From assembly GCF_000737515.1 (NCBI RefSeq), contig NZ_CP006587.1, positions 1,717,001-1,781,000 of the forward strand: DNA of 64,000 nt, written 5' to 3'. Shown piece after piece: positions 45,430-53,153 of the stretch (its first letter is position 1; the number at the start of each line of letters is the position of its first letter). The notes beneath the pieces are model-generated. The model did not search any database. It was not told where the DNA came from and worked only from the letters and a program-made list of their open reading frames with translations. The translations under genes and the position numbers were made by a program. The DNA comes from Hymenobacter sp. APR13. GTDB taxonomy: Bacteria; Bacteroidota; Bacteroidia; Cytophagales; Hymenobacteraceae.

Positions 45430-46383
45430 ATGCGTTATCGTCTGTTTCCGCTTCTTGCCTCGCCCCTGCTGCTGCTGGCCGCCTGCAACCCCGAGCCCAA
45501 CCCCGGCCCGCGCATCGATTTGGTGGGCAGCACCACGCCGGCGCTGCTGAGCGCCAGCCGCACCAGCGCCGTGCCCGCCGACACGTTCTCGACCCGCGTG
45601 TTTGCCGAAGCCCGCGACACCGTAAGCGGCCCGGCCCTCACCCGCCTGCGCATCACCGTCGACTACTTCCGCAACCGCAACCCCTACATCTACCCCTCTC
45701 CCTTCGACCCCGACCGGGTGCCCACCGAAAAGGAGCCGCTCGTGTTTCTCGACTCGCTGCTGCCGGCGGGCAAGCGGGCCCAAGTGTTTCAGTACACGGC
45801 CGGCACGCGCAGCACCTCGGGCCGCGAAACCTGGAATTTTCAGGTGGAGGACACCGACGGCGCGTCCAACCAGCGCAGCTACATCCTCACGCTCCGCAAC
45901 CCCGACTCGCTGCTGACTTACCACCGCTACACGCTGCGGCTGCAGGCCCCGCTTACGCGCAAGTCGCGCAGCTACCTGGCGCTGTCGGCGGGGCTGGCGC
46001 TGCCCGCGTTTGCGCTGGGCCCGCGCACCGCCCAGAACCGCGACTCCATCGACGTGGTGTATCTGCCACTGGCGGCCGGTGCCCGGGCCCTGGCTGCCCC
46101 CGCCGACCCGGCCCTGACGCTACGCGCCTGGACCACCCGCCGCCGCACCGAGTTCCGCGGCACCACCCTCAACCAGGCCGGCTTTGCCGCCGCCGACAGT
46201 GAGGCTGAGCTGCTGGCCGCCTTCAACACCGGCACGCCCCCCACCACCAACACCGGCGTGCTGACCAAAGGCCAGGTGGTAGCCTTCCGCACCATCACCA
46301 ACAAGACCGGCCTGCTCTACATCGAGGATTTCCCGACGGCTCCCCGCCCGGCCGTGCTGCTGCAGGTACGCATCACGAAGTAG
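45430..46383 (+). CDS. Lipoprotein of unknown function, 317 residues
   Basis: The SPII signal is MRYRLFPLLASPLLLLAAC. The mature protein is mostly beta: an Ig/fibronectin-like N-part (LTRLRITVDYFRNRN, FQVEDTDGASNQRSYILTLRN) and a C-part ending KTGLLYIEDF...VLLQVRITK. No enzyme motif. Similar architecture is common among Bacteroidota surface lipoproteins, so a cell-surface role is likely. It is divergent from DPP IV and ends at a strong bidirectional terminator. The start is chosen by the lipobox. Confidence 0.78.
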   Translation: MRYRLFPLLASPLLLLAACNPEPNPGPRIDLVGSTTPALLSASRTSAVPADTFSTRVFAEARDTVSGPALTRLRITVDYFRNRNPYIYPSPFDPDRVPTEKEPLVFLDSLLPAGKRAQVFQYTAGTRSTSGRETWNFQVEDTDGASNQRSYILTLRNPDSLLTYHRYTLRLQAPLTRKSRSYLALSAGLALPAFALGPRTAQNRDSIDVVYLPLAAGARALAAPADPALTLRAWTTRRRTEFRGTTLNQAGFAAADSEAELLAAFNTGTPPTTNTGVLTKGQVVAFRTITNKTGLLYIEDFPTAPRPAVLLQVRITK

Positions 46384-46398
46384 GTCGGCGCCAAACGC

Positions 46399-46435
46399 AA
46401 AAAGCCCCCGCACTGTCTGGTGCGGGGGCTTTTTT
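46399..46435. terminator. Bidirectional terminator
   Basis: AAAAAGCCCCCGCA / TGCGGGGGCTTTTT, a 14-bp stem with an 8-nt loop and T-runs on both sides, lies between convergent genes. Confidence 0.92.
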
Positions 46436-46455
46436 GTTGTGCTAATGCTGACCGC

Positions 46456-48000
46456 CTAGAACAGGAAGCCGGCCGTAACGGTGGTCGTGAAGCGGCTTGC
46501 GTCCACGCTCACCACCGGCGTATTGTTGGTGCTCAGGGTGTAAGGGCTGTAGAACCGCTTGCTGGTGCCGTACACGCCGGCCACGTCCAGGAAGAAGTTG
46601 TTCTGCCGGATGCCGGCGCCGCCGGTGTAATAGTTCTGGGTGCGGTCGAAGTCGCTCTGGCGGTAGGCGTCGCCGTAGCGGGCGTAGCCGGCACGCAGCC
46701 GGAAGGCATCGAGGCGCAGTTCGCCCCCCACCCGCACGTTCACGGCCGACTGGTACAGGCCCTTGATGGCGGTATTGTCGGAGCTGAAATCGGTTTCCTG
46801 CTGGTTGCCTTGGGAGCTGAGTCGGGCCTGCCCATAGTTTAGGTATTCCACGTCGCCGGTCAGGAAGCCATACTTGCCCACTACCACCGCCACCCCGCCC
46901 GAGGCCCGGAATGGTGAAGTCAGGGTGTAATCGAAGCCCACAGAGCCGGTGCTGACCTCGCGGCTGGTGTAGCTCTGGCCACCCACCCGCACCGGCCGGT
47001 CGAAGTTGGCGCTCAACGACGAACTGTAGGTTTCCGACAGCGTCATCAGTGTCGGAGTCTGAATAGAAGCGCCGAAGCGCACGGCATCGTTGAAGCGGTA
47101 GATGGCCCCGATGCGGGCGTTGATACCGCTGCCTCGCGTTTCCAGTATTTCGCGGTACGTGAGGCTGTTGAAGGCGGTGTTGCCGTCGGGCGTTGCCTCC
47201 GAAGCCGTAAGCGTACTCGTAGAGTTGTAACGGGTGCTCACGATGCCAATGGCCCCACCCACATACAGCCGGTCGCGGTAGCTGGCGCCGTAGCCGAAGT
47301 CAAACTGTGTCTGGGAGCCCGTGGTCAGCACGGTTTCATCCTGCGTGAGCCGGCCGGTGTCCTCAAACGGCCGCGACAGGCCCAGGACACTGTCCTGCGG
47401 CTGGCCGTTGGCAGGATAATAGTCTGTCAGAAAGGCTCCGTACGCCAAGCCATCGAGGTTCTGATAGCCACTGTTGAACTGCTGCTCAGCAAAGGCTACG
47501 CTGATTTCCGGGTCGTTGAAGCGCTGCAGAATATCCTGGCTGGGGTCGGGCTGGCCGCGGTAGCGGAAGCGTTGGTTGTAGTCGTTGGTGCGGTTGAAGC
47601 CAATAGCAAACGTGCCCCCGCGCCACGCGTTGTTATCGGCATCGGGCCGGCGCCGCACAAAGGCGGCGCCCAAGCTGGCCACGTGCAGGCTGTTGCGCGA
47701 GTCGGAGGTAGTGGAGCCGAAGCCTGTGGCGTCGGTGTTGCCCAAACCCAGGCCAGGCGTGAAGCTGAACTCGGAGCGCTGATAGAGGCCCAAACCGGCC
47801 GGGTTCGTTACGAGGCTGCTCAGGTCGGCGCCCACGGCCACATTGGCTCCCCCGATGCCAAGGGTGCGGGCTGTGCCGCTAGGCTGGGTCTGCGAGAAGC
47901 GCAGGGCATCTATTTGGTAGCCCTGGGCTACTTGTTGGGCAAAGCCGTAGCTAGCCTGGCCCGCAAAGGCCACGGCAAGCCAGTATTTCAGGTTTTTCAT
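46456..48000 (-). CDS. OMPP1/FadL/TodX family outer-membrane transporter
   Basis: The 514-residue beta-barrel has signal peptide MKNLKYWLAVAFAGQASYGF and the FadL-type N-terminus: YQIDALRFSQTQPSGTARTL, then GGANVAVGADLSSLVTNPAGLGLY. The C-terminal strands end in FLF with an aromatic last residue, as for BAM substrates. It probably takes up hydrophobic compounds (fatty acids, aromatics). It follows the 448-residue lipoprotein gene in the same direction with a 67-nt gap, so co-transcription is possible. Confidence 0.92.
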   Translation of the reverse strand: MKNLKYWLAVAFAGQASYGFAQQVAQGYQIDALRFSQTQPSGTARTLGIGGANVAVGADLSSLVTNPAGLGLYQRSEFSFTPGLGLGNTDATGFGSTTSDSRNSLHVASLGAAFVRRRPDADNNAWRGGTFAIGFNRTNDYNQRFRYRGQPDPSQDILQRFNDPEISVAFAEQQFNSGYQNLDGLAYGAFLTDYYPANGQPQDSVLGLSRPFEDTGRLTQDETVLTTGSQTQFDFGYGASYRDRLYVGGAIGIVSTRYNSTSTLTASEATPDGNTAFNSLTYREILETRGSGINARIGAIYRFNDAVRFGASIQTPTLMTLSETYSSSLSANFDRPVRVGGQSYTSREVSTGSVGFDYTLTSPFRASGGVAVVVGKYGFLTGDVEYLNYGQARLSSQGNQQETDFSSDNTAIKGLYQSAVNVRVGGELRLDAFRLRAGYARYGDAYRQSDFDRTQNYYTGGAGIRQNNFFLDVAGVYGTSKRFYSPYTLSTNNTPVVSVDASRFTTTVTAGFLF

Positions 48001-48067
48001 CTGAGGGAAAGGAAGGCGGCCGCCATGCGGCCCGTCACAGATTCGGTTTCAGGATGCAGCAGGCTGC

Positions 48068-49414
48068 TTAGTTCACACGGCCCCGGCCGCCGCCGCCGCT
48101 GTTGCCGCCACCGCCGGAAGGCGGCGAGTAGCTGCGCGAAGGCTCTGAGGACCGGCTAGGTGCCTCGTAGCTACGCTGGGGAGCTTCATACGAGCGCTGA
48201 GCACTGCGCTGCGGAGCCTCATAGGTGCGTTGCGGAGACGACCGGCGAACCGGCTGCTCCGTGGCTTGCCCACTGCTGCCCTGGGGCTGGCTTTGGTTGA
48301 AGATGCTGCGGTTGCTGCGGCGCGACTGCGAATAGTCGGTAGAAGGTTGTGGCTGTGTTGCGCTACCGGCACCATCCTGCGCTACGCGCCAACGGCGACC
48401 TTCGTAGCTGCGGGTAGGCCGTTCAGTGGCAGCATCCTGCAGCGCCGGGCTGCGCGTGATGCCATTGTTGCGGTCGGGGACCGTTTGGCCGGCGGCCCCA
48501 TCGGTACCAAGATCAGGGTTGCGGGTGCCCCGGACGCCGGGCGTACCGCTGGTAGCGGCATCCGTCATGCGCACGTTGCGGCGGCCGGGCATGGTAGCGG
48601 GGGTGCTTCCCACCACGTTGCCGGACGTGTTGCCGTCCGGAGCCACCAAGCCACCTTCCGTGACGCGACCCCGGCCTCCACCGGTGCTCGTACCCACACC
48701 ACCGACACCGGTGCCGGAGCCCGTGCGGCCCGACGTAACGGCTTCGGCGCTACGGCTGCTGCGCGGCCCGTAGCGCTGGTTCACTGAGCGGCCGCCACCG
48801 GAATAGCCACCGAAGCCACCACCGTAATAACCGCCACCGTAACCGCCGTAGCCGCCGCCGTAGTAGCCGTTATAGAAGCCATCATAATAGCCACGGCCGT
48901 AGCCGCCCCAACGGTTCCAGCCCCAGGGCCGGCCCCAGCCCCACGGGCTGCCAAAGCCGATATTGATATTGATGCCGCTGCCGTAGGCGCCATAGCCCCA
49001 GAAGGGGTCGTAACCGCCGTAGCCGTAGCTGGGACCCCAGGCAGAGTAGTAGCCGGGGCCGCCGTACCAGAAGGGGTCAGCAAACACGAAGTCATTGTAG
49101 CCGTAGCCGAAGCTGCGGTAGTAGGGCTGATGGAAGCGCCGGATGCGCGACGAATACGCGTAGTCATCGTCGTAGTATTCGGTGCTTTCGTCGGTAGCGG
49201 CCGAGTTGCCTTGCTCCGTGTAGTCAGGGTTCGTTAGCTCGTCGCGGGTGGCGGGCGTGGCCGCCGCTACCGCCGCCGCGCTTTGCGTGGTGCGGTCAGA
49301 GGAAGAATAATAGACGCCGTCGCTTTCCGTAGTGGAAAGCCCGGCGGTGCTTGCGCAGCCTCCCAGCGTGAGCAGGGAGAAGGCAGGCAGCAGGGTAGAG
49401 AGGATTTTTTTCAT
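48068..49414 (-). CDS. Lipoprotein with Tyr/Gly/Trp-rich and Ser/Pro/Tyr repeat regions
   Basis: The 448-residue SPII lipoprotein (MKKILSTLLPAFSLLTLGGC) has an N-third with an acidic Tyr stretch (EYYDDDYAYSSRIRR), a central Gly/Tyr/Trp-rich segment of about 100 residues with repeated GGYGG, and a C-terminal part built from variants of RSYEAPQ and RSSEPSRSYSP. It is probably disordered and surface exposed. No known function; similar compositions occur in bacterial adhesive or cell-envelope proteins, which is only an analogy. The start is fixed by the lipobox. Confidence 0.75.
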   Translation of the reverse strand: MKKILSTLLPAFSLLTLGGCASTAGLSTTESDGVYYSSSDRTTQSAAAVAAATPATRDELTNPDYTEQGNSAATDESTEYYDDDYAYSSRIRRFHQPYYRSFGYGYNDFVFADPFWYGGPGYYSAWGPSYGYGGYDPFWGYGAYGSGININIGFGSPWGWGRPWGWNRWGGYGRGYYDGFYNGYYGGGYGGYGGGYYGGGFGGYSGGGRSVNQRYGPRSSRSAEAVTSGRTGSGTGVGGVGTSTGGGRGRVTEGGLVAPDGNTSGNVVGSTPATMPGRRNVRMTDAATSGTPGVRGTRNPDLGTDGAAGQTVPDRNNGITRSPALQDAATERPTRSYEGRRWRVAQDGAGSATQPQPSTDYSQSRRSNRSIFNQSQPQGSSGQATEQPVRRSSPQRTYEAPQRSAQRSYEAPQRSYEAPSRSSEPSRSYSPPSGGGGNSGGGGRGRVN

Positions 49415-49593
49415 GACGGCTAACAAAAAAGGAGGCGGGCGAAAGAAAGCAGCTACTCAAACACCGAAGACTTGCCTACACCAGTTGCAGACCGAGACGA
49501 CAGGCTCCGGTTTAATAACGTAATTTGGCGACGAAACGGTGCCGAAATGTCTAGCACAAATCTTGGGCCAAAACGGGAACTTTTTCAACTTAC

Positions 49594-49601
49594 CAAAGAT
49601 A
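49594..49601 (-). promoter_or_regulatory. Candidate -7 element of the Tyr/Gly-rich lipoprotein
   Basis: The minus strand reads TATCTTTG in the divergent region between this gene and proS. A 179-nt leader would result. Confidence 0.33.
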
Positions 49602-49609
49602 CCTGAAAC

Positions 49610-51085
49610 ATGAGCAAAAGTTTGCCCAAGCGGAGCGAGGATTATTCCCTGTGGTACAATGAGTTGGTGAAGCGCGCCGGCCTGGCTGAGAATTCCGCTG
49701 TACGAGGCTGCATGGTGATTAAACCATACGGGTACGCCATCTGGGAGAAAATGCAGCGTACGCTCGACGATATGTTCAAGCGCACGGGCCATCAAAACGC
49801 TTATTTCCCGCTGTTTGTCCCCAAAAGTTTGTTCGAGGCGGAAGAAAAAAACGCCGAGGGTTTTGCCAAGGAATGCGCCGTAGTAACCCACTACCGCCTG
49901 CAGACCGACCCCGACAACCCCGGCAAGCTCCGCGTCGACCCCAACGCCAAGCTGGAAGAGGAGCTGGTGGTGCGCCCCACTTCGGAGGCCATCATCTGGA
50001 GCACCTACAAAGGCTGGATCCAGAGCTACCGCGACCTGCCGCTGCTCATCAACCAGTGGGCCAACGTGGTACGCTGGGAAATGCGCACCCGCCTGTTTCT
50101 GCGCACCGCCGAGTTTCTGTGGCAGGAAGGCCACACCGCCCACGCTACCGCCGAAGAAGCCGTAGCCGAAACCCGCCAGATGCTGGAGGTGTACGCCCAG
50201 TTTGCCGAGGAGTGGATGGCGCTGCCCGTAGTGAAGGGCGTGAAAACCGAAAACGAGCGGTTTGCCGGCGCCGAGGACACCTATTGCATCGAAGGGCTGA
50301 TGCAGGATGGCAAGGCCCTGCAGGCCGGCACCTCGCACTTCCTGGGCCAGAACTTCGCCAAGGCGTTTGACGTGCAGTTCCAAAGCAAGGAAGGCGGCCT
50401 GGAGTACGTATGGGGCACCAGCTGGGGCGTGAGCACGCGCCTGATGGGTGCCCTCGTGATGGCCCACTCCGACGACGAAGGCCTGGTGCTGCCACCCAAG
50501 CTGGCCCCCATTCAGGTGGTCATCGTGCCCATCTACAAGTCCGGCCAGCTCGACGAGCTGCTGGAGCGCATCCGCCCGATGCAGATGGGGCTGCTTGAGC
50601 GTGGTATTTCGGTGAAAGTGGACGACCGCGACACCGAGCGCCCTGGCTACAAGTTTGCCGAGTGGGAGCTGAAAGGCGTGCCCGTTCGCCTGGCCGTGGG
50701 CATGCGCGACCTCGACGCCGGTACCGTGGAAGTGGCCCGCCGCGACACCAAGGAAAAGATGAACCTGCCCCTGGCCGACATCGTGAACAGCGTAGCCGCG
50801 CTGCTCGACGACATCCAGACCAACATCTACAACCGCGCCCACAAGTTCCGCGAGACGCACACGCACCGCGTGGATACCTACGAGCAGTTCAAGCAGGCGC
50901 TGGAAGGCGAAGGCGGCTTCGTGGTGGCCCACTGGGATGGCACCCCCGAAACCGAGGAGCGCATCAAGGAGGAAACCAAAGCCACCATCCGGTGCATGGC
51001 CCTCTCGGAACCCGACGAGGACGGCACCTGCATCCTGACCGGCAAGCCCAGCAAGCGCCGCGTGTACTTCGCCCGGGCCTACTAA
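49610..51085 (+). CDS. proS: Prolyl-tRNA synthetase, short archaeal/eukaryotic-like type
   Basis: The 491-residue class IIa synthetase begins [20 protein letters not shown] and lacks the bacterial-type editing insertion, so it is the ProS3 form. Motif 2 lies in [20 protein letters not shown], with TSEAIIW before it and [10 protein letters not shown] after it; motif 3 is near [20 protein letters not shown]. The anticodon-binding domain follows, and the C-terminal zinc-like/Tyr end is [18 protein letters not shown]. Nothing is unusual. It is divergent from the lipoprotein gene and followed by a terminator nested in repeats. Confidence 0.96.
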   Translation: MSKSLPKRSEDYSLWYNELVKRAGLAENSAVRGCMVIKPYGYAIWEKMQRTLDDMFKRTGHQNAYFPLFVPKSLFEAEEKNAEGFAKECAVVTHYRLQTDPDNPGKLRVDPNAKLEEELVVRPTSEAIIWSTYKGWIQSYRDLPLLINQWANVVRWEMRTRLFLRTAEFLWQEGHTAHATAEEAVAETRQMLEVYAQFAEEWMALPVVKGVKTENERFAGAEDTYCIEGLMQDGKALQAGTSHFLGQNFAKAFDVQFQSKEGGLEYVWGTSWGVSTRLMGALVMAHSDDEGLVLPPKLAPIQVVIVPIYKSGQLDELLERIRPMQMGLLERGISVKVDDRDTERPGYKFAEWELKGVPVRLAVGMRDLDAGTVEVARRDTKEKMNLPLADIVNSVAALLDDIQTNIYNRAHKFRETHTHRVDTYEQFKQALEGEGGFVVAHWDGTPETEERIKEETKATIRCMALSEPDEDGTCILTGKPSKRRVYFARAY

Positions 51086-51086
51086 A

Positions 51087-51283
51087 TCACGGATTTTTTC
51101 GAATTAGGCGGATTTCACGGATTTTGTGAACGGCTACCGTTCTGTTACAGCAAAAGAGGCTTGCCCATCAGCAAGCCTCTTTTCATTGGGTTCCAACTAA
51201 TTTCCGTTGGTTTTCGGCTGAAGAAAGCAACACAGCGCCGTCCACAAAATCCGTGAAATCCGTCTAATCCGAAAAATCCGTGA
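51087..51283. repeat. Inverted pair of 9-bp AATCCG-type repeats flanking a terminator
   Basis: The left arm (51087-51128) and right arm (51243-51283) are near-perfect reverse complements, each built of about 9-bp units carrying AATCCG or its complement CGGATT. Between them lies the proS terminator hairpin. A single arm of the same family lies at 10964-11007. Confidence 0.88.
51152..51183 (+). terminator. Terminator of proS
   Basis: AAAAGAGGCTTGC pairs with GCAAGCCTCTTTT (13 bp, 6-nt loop), with T-rich ends. Confidence 0.85.
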
Positions 51284-51323
51284 ACCTGTGCTTATCTTTT
51301 CCTGACCTAACTCCTCCCCTGCT

Positions 51324-51791
51324 ATGGACTGGCTTACCGTTGCGCTGCTTTTGCTTTTTGGCCTGATGTTTCTGGCGGCCGAAGTCATCTTTATTCCGGG
51401 CACGACGGTGGTGGGGCTGCTGGGCTTTGCGCTGCTGGCGGCCGGCGTCTGGTTTGCCTACCGCGACCTGGGCTCCGGCACCGGGCACGTACTGCTGGCC
51501 TCGTCGGTGGTGGTGGCGGGGCTGCTGGTGTACGTGGGGCTGCGGCCCAAAAACCTGGCCCGCGTGGCCCTCAACGACGTGAACAGCGGCCACGTGCGCG
51601 ACGCCCGCCTGCCCGACGTGCAGCCCGGCACCACCGGCCGCACGCTCTCGGCCCTGCGCCCGGCCGGCACCGTGCTCTTCGCCGAAAACCGCCGCGAGGT
51701 AACTACCCGCGGCGAGTTTGTAGCGGCCGGCACCGAGGTGCGCGTGCTGCGCATCGAGCAAAACCGCATTGTGGTGGAAGCAAATAGTTGA
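51324..51791 (+). CDS. Short NfeD-family membrane protein
   Basis: The 155-residue protein has two or three N-terminal helices (LLLLFGLMFLAAEVIFIPG, then VVGLLGFALLAAGVWFAY) and a C-terminal OB-fold domain: LPDVQPGTTGRTLSALRP, then AGTEVRVLRIEQNRIVVEA. This is the NfeD1b type that accompanies flotillin-like proteins in membrane microdomains. The floA gene follows after 94 nt, separated by a short inverted repeat. Confidence 0.9.
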   Translation: MDWLTVALLLLFGLMFLAAEVIFIPGTTVVGLLGFALLAAGVWFAYRDLGSGTGHVLLASSVVVAGLLVYVGLRPKNLARVALNDVNSGHVRDARLPDVQPGTTGRTLSALRPAGTVLFAENRREVTTRGEFVAAGTEVRVLRIEQNRIVVEANS

Positions 51792-51871
51792 ATGGCTGAA
51801 TGGTTAAATGGCTGTCTGTTCTGACGAGTGATTCAGAAAAGACAGCCATTTAACAATCCAACCATTTAACC
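51788..51871. repeat. Inverted repeat with TTAAATGGCTGTCT words between nfeD and floA
   Basis: GTTAAATGGCTGTCT (51803-51817) is the exact reverse complement of 51840-51854; flanking TTGAATGGCTGAATGG and AACCATTTAACCA words extend it. It overlaps the end of nfeD and could attenuate transcription into floA. Confidence 0.75.
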
Positions 51872-51885
51872 ACTACCTTACTCGC

Positions 51886-52887
51886 ATGAATCCTCCCTTC
51901 CTTCCGATTATCGTCGGGGCCGTTGTGCTGCTGGTGTTTCTGTACTTCTTCCCCATCAGCCTCTGGATTACGGCGCTGTTTTCGGGGGTGAAGGTGAGTT
52001 TGTTCCAGCTGGCGTTTATGCGGGTGCGCAAAGTGCCGCCGTCCCTCATCGTCAATTCCATGATTACGAGCACCAAGGCCGGCCTGGAGCTGACTGCTAA
52101 CGACCTGGAAACCCACTACCTGGCCGGCGGCAACATTCCCAGCGTCATCAAGGCCCTGATTTCGGCCGATAAGGCCAACATCCCGCTCACCTTCAAGCAG
52201 GCCACCGCTATCGACTTGGCCGGGCGCGACGTATTCGAGGCTGTAACGACCAGCGTAAACCCCAAAGTCATCAACACGCCCAACGTGGCGGCCGTGGCAC
52301 AGGACGGTATCCAGCTGATTGCCAAGGCCCGGATTACGGTGCGCGCCAACATCACGCAGCTGGTGGGCGGCGCCGGCGAGGAAACCATCCTGGCCCGCGT
52401 TGGCGAAGGCATCGTGACCAGCATCGGCTCGTCGAAGTCGCACAAGGAAGTGCTCGAAAACCCCGACAAGATTTCCAAGCTCGTGCTCAGCAAGGGCCTC
52501 GATGCCGGCACCGCCTTCGAAATCCTGAGCATCGACATTGCCGACATCGACATCGGAGAGAACATCGGCGCCAAGCTCCAGATCGACCAGGCCACTGCCG
52601 ACCTCAAAGTGGCCGAAGCCAAGGCCGAGGAGCGCCGCGCCATGGCCGTGGCCGTGGAGCAGGAAAACCGCGCCAAAACCCAGGAAGCCAAAGCCCGCGT
52701 GGTGGAGGCCGAAGCCGAAATCCCGAAGGCCATTGCCGAAGCCTTCCGCTCCGGCAACTTGGGCGTGATGGACTACTACAAAATGCGCAACGTACAGGCC
52801 GACACCGACATGCGCGACTCCATCGCCAACCCCGGTGGCCAGAGCAGCAGCAGCAAGCCCGGCCGCGACGAAGGGCGGCTGTCGTAG
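51886..52887 (+). CDS. floA: Flotillin-like protein FloA
   Basis: The 333-residue SPFH protein has one N-terminal membrane hairpin ([18 protein letters not shown]), then the FloA core [40 protein letters not shown] and [20 protein letters not shown] long coiled-coil rich in Ala/Glu/Lys follows ([20 protein letters not shown]), with a short tail. It scaffolds membrane microdomains. Its partner nfeD is upstream in the same direction. Complete. Confidence 0.95.
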   Translation: MNPPFLPIIVGAVVLLVFLYFFPISLWITALFSGVKVSLFQLAFMRVRKVPPSLIVNSMITSTKAGLELTANDLETHYLAGGNIPSVIKALISADKANIPLTFKQATAIDLAGRDVFEAVTTSVNPKVINTPNVAAVAQDGIQLIAKARITVRANITQLVGGAGEETILARVGEGIVTSIGSSKSHKEVLENPDKISKLVLSKGLDAGTAFEILSIDIADIDIGENIGAKLQIDQATADLKVAEAKAEERRAMAVAVEQENRAKTQEAKARVVEAEAEIPKAIAEAFRSGNLGVMDYYKMRNVQADTDMRDSIANPGGQSSSSKPGRDEGRLS

Positions 52888-52889
52888 AG

Positions 52890-53153
52890 CCTCACCCCCC
52901 GGCCCCCTCTCCCGTGGAGCGGGGGAGCCTGACGACTACAACGCCGCCACGTCGGCTGGCGCCTCCGCAACTGCTCACCAATTTTGTTTAGAGCACTAAA
53001 CGCAAAGCGCCCCTACCACAAGGTAGAGGCGCTTTGCAGTTTATAGTAGCGGCATCTGAGGCGTCAGCCGAAGGTGCTGCGTTGCAGTCGGCTGGCTCCC
53101 CCTCTCCACGGGATAAGCGCATCAAGCATTTGCTGGGCCGGGGGGGTGAGGCC
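52890..53153. repeat. Nested inverted element around a terminator hairpin
   Basis: The outer words GCCTCACCCCCC...GGGGGAGCC near 52892-52930 recur as the reverse complement near 53095-53150 (GGCTCCCCCTCTCC...GGGGGGGTGAGGCC). Inner words around GCCGCCACGTCGGCTGG are echoed near 53045-53095. At the centre, 53002-53017 pairs with 53022-53037 (GCAAAGCGCC...). The whole 260 nt between convergent floA and the OmpA gene is thus a large imperfect palindrome with no gene. Confidence 0.75.
53002..53037. terminator. Terminator hairpin shared by floA and the OmpA/PD40 gene
   Basis: GCAAAGCGCCCCTACC pairs with GGTAGAGGCGCTTTGC (one mismatch) at the centre of the palindromic intergenic region. The flanks are A/T-rich (AAAC / GTTT). 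Confidence 0.65.

Noticed and set aside
45301..45924. Upstream extension of the DPP IV frame
   Set aside because: The signal peptide starts at 45300, and the extension runs antisense through the divergent lipoprotein gene.
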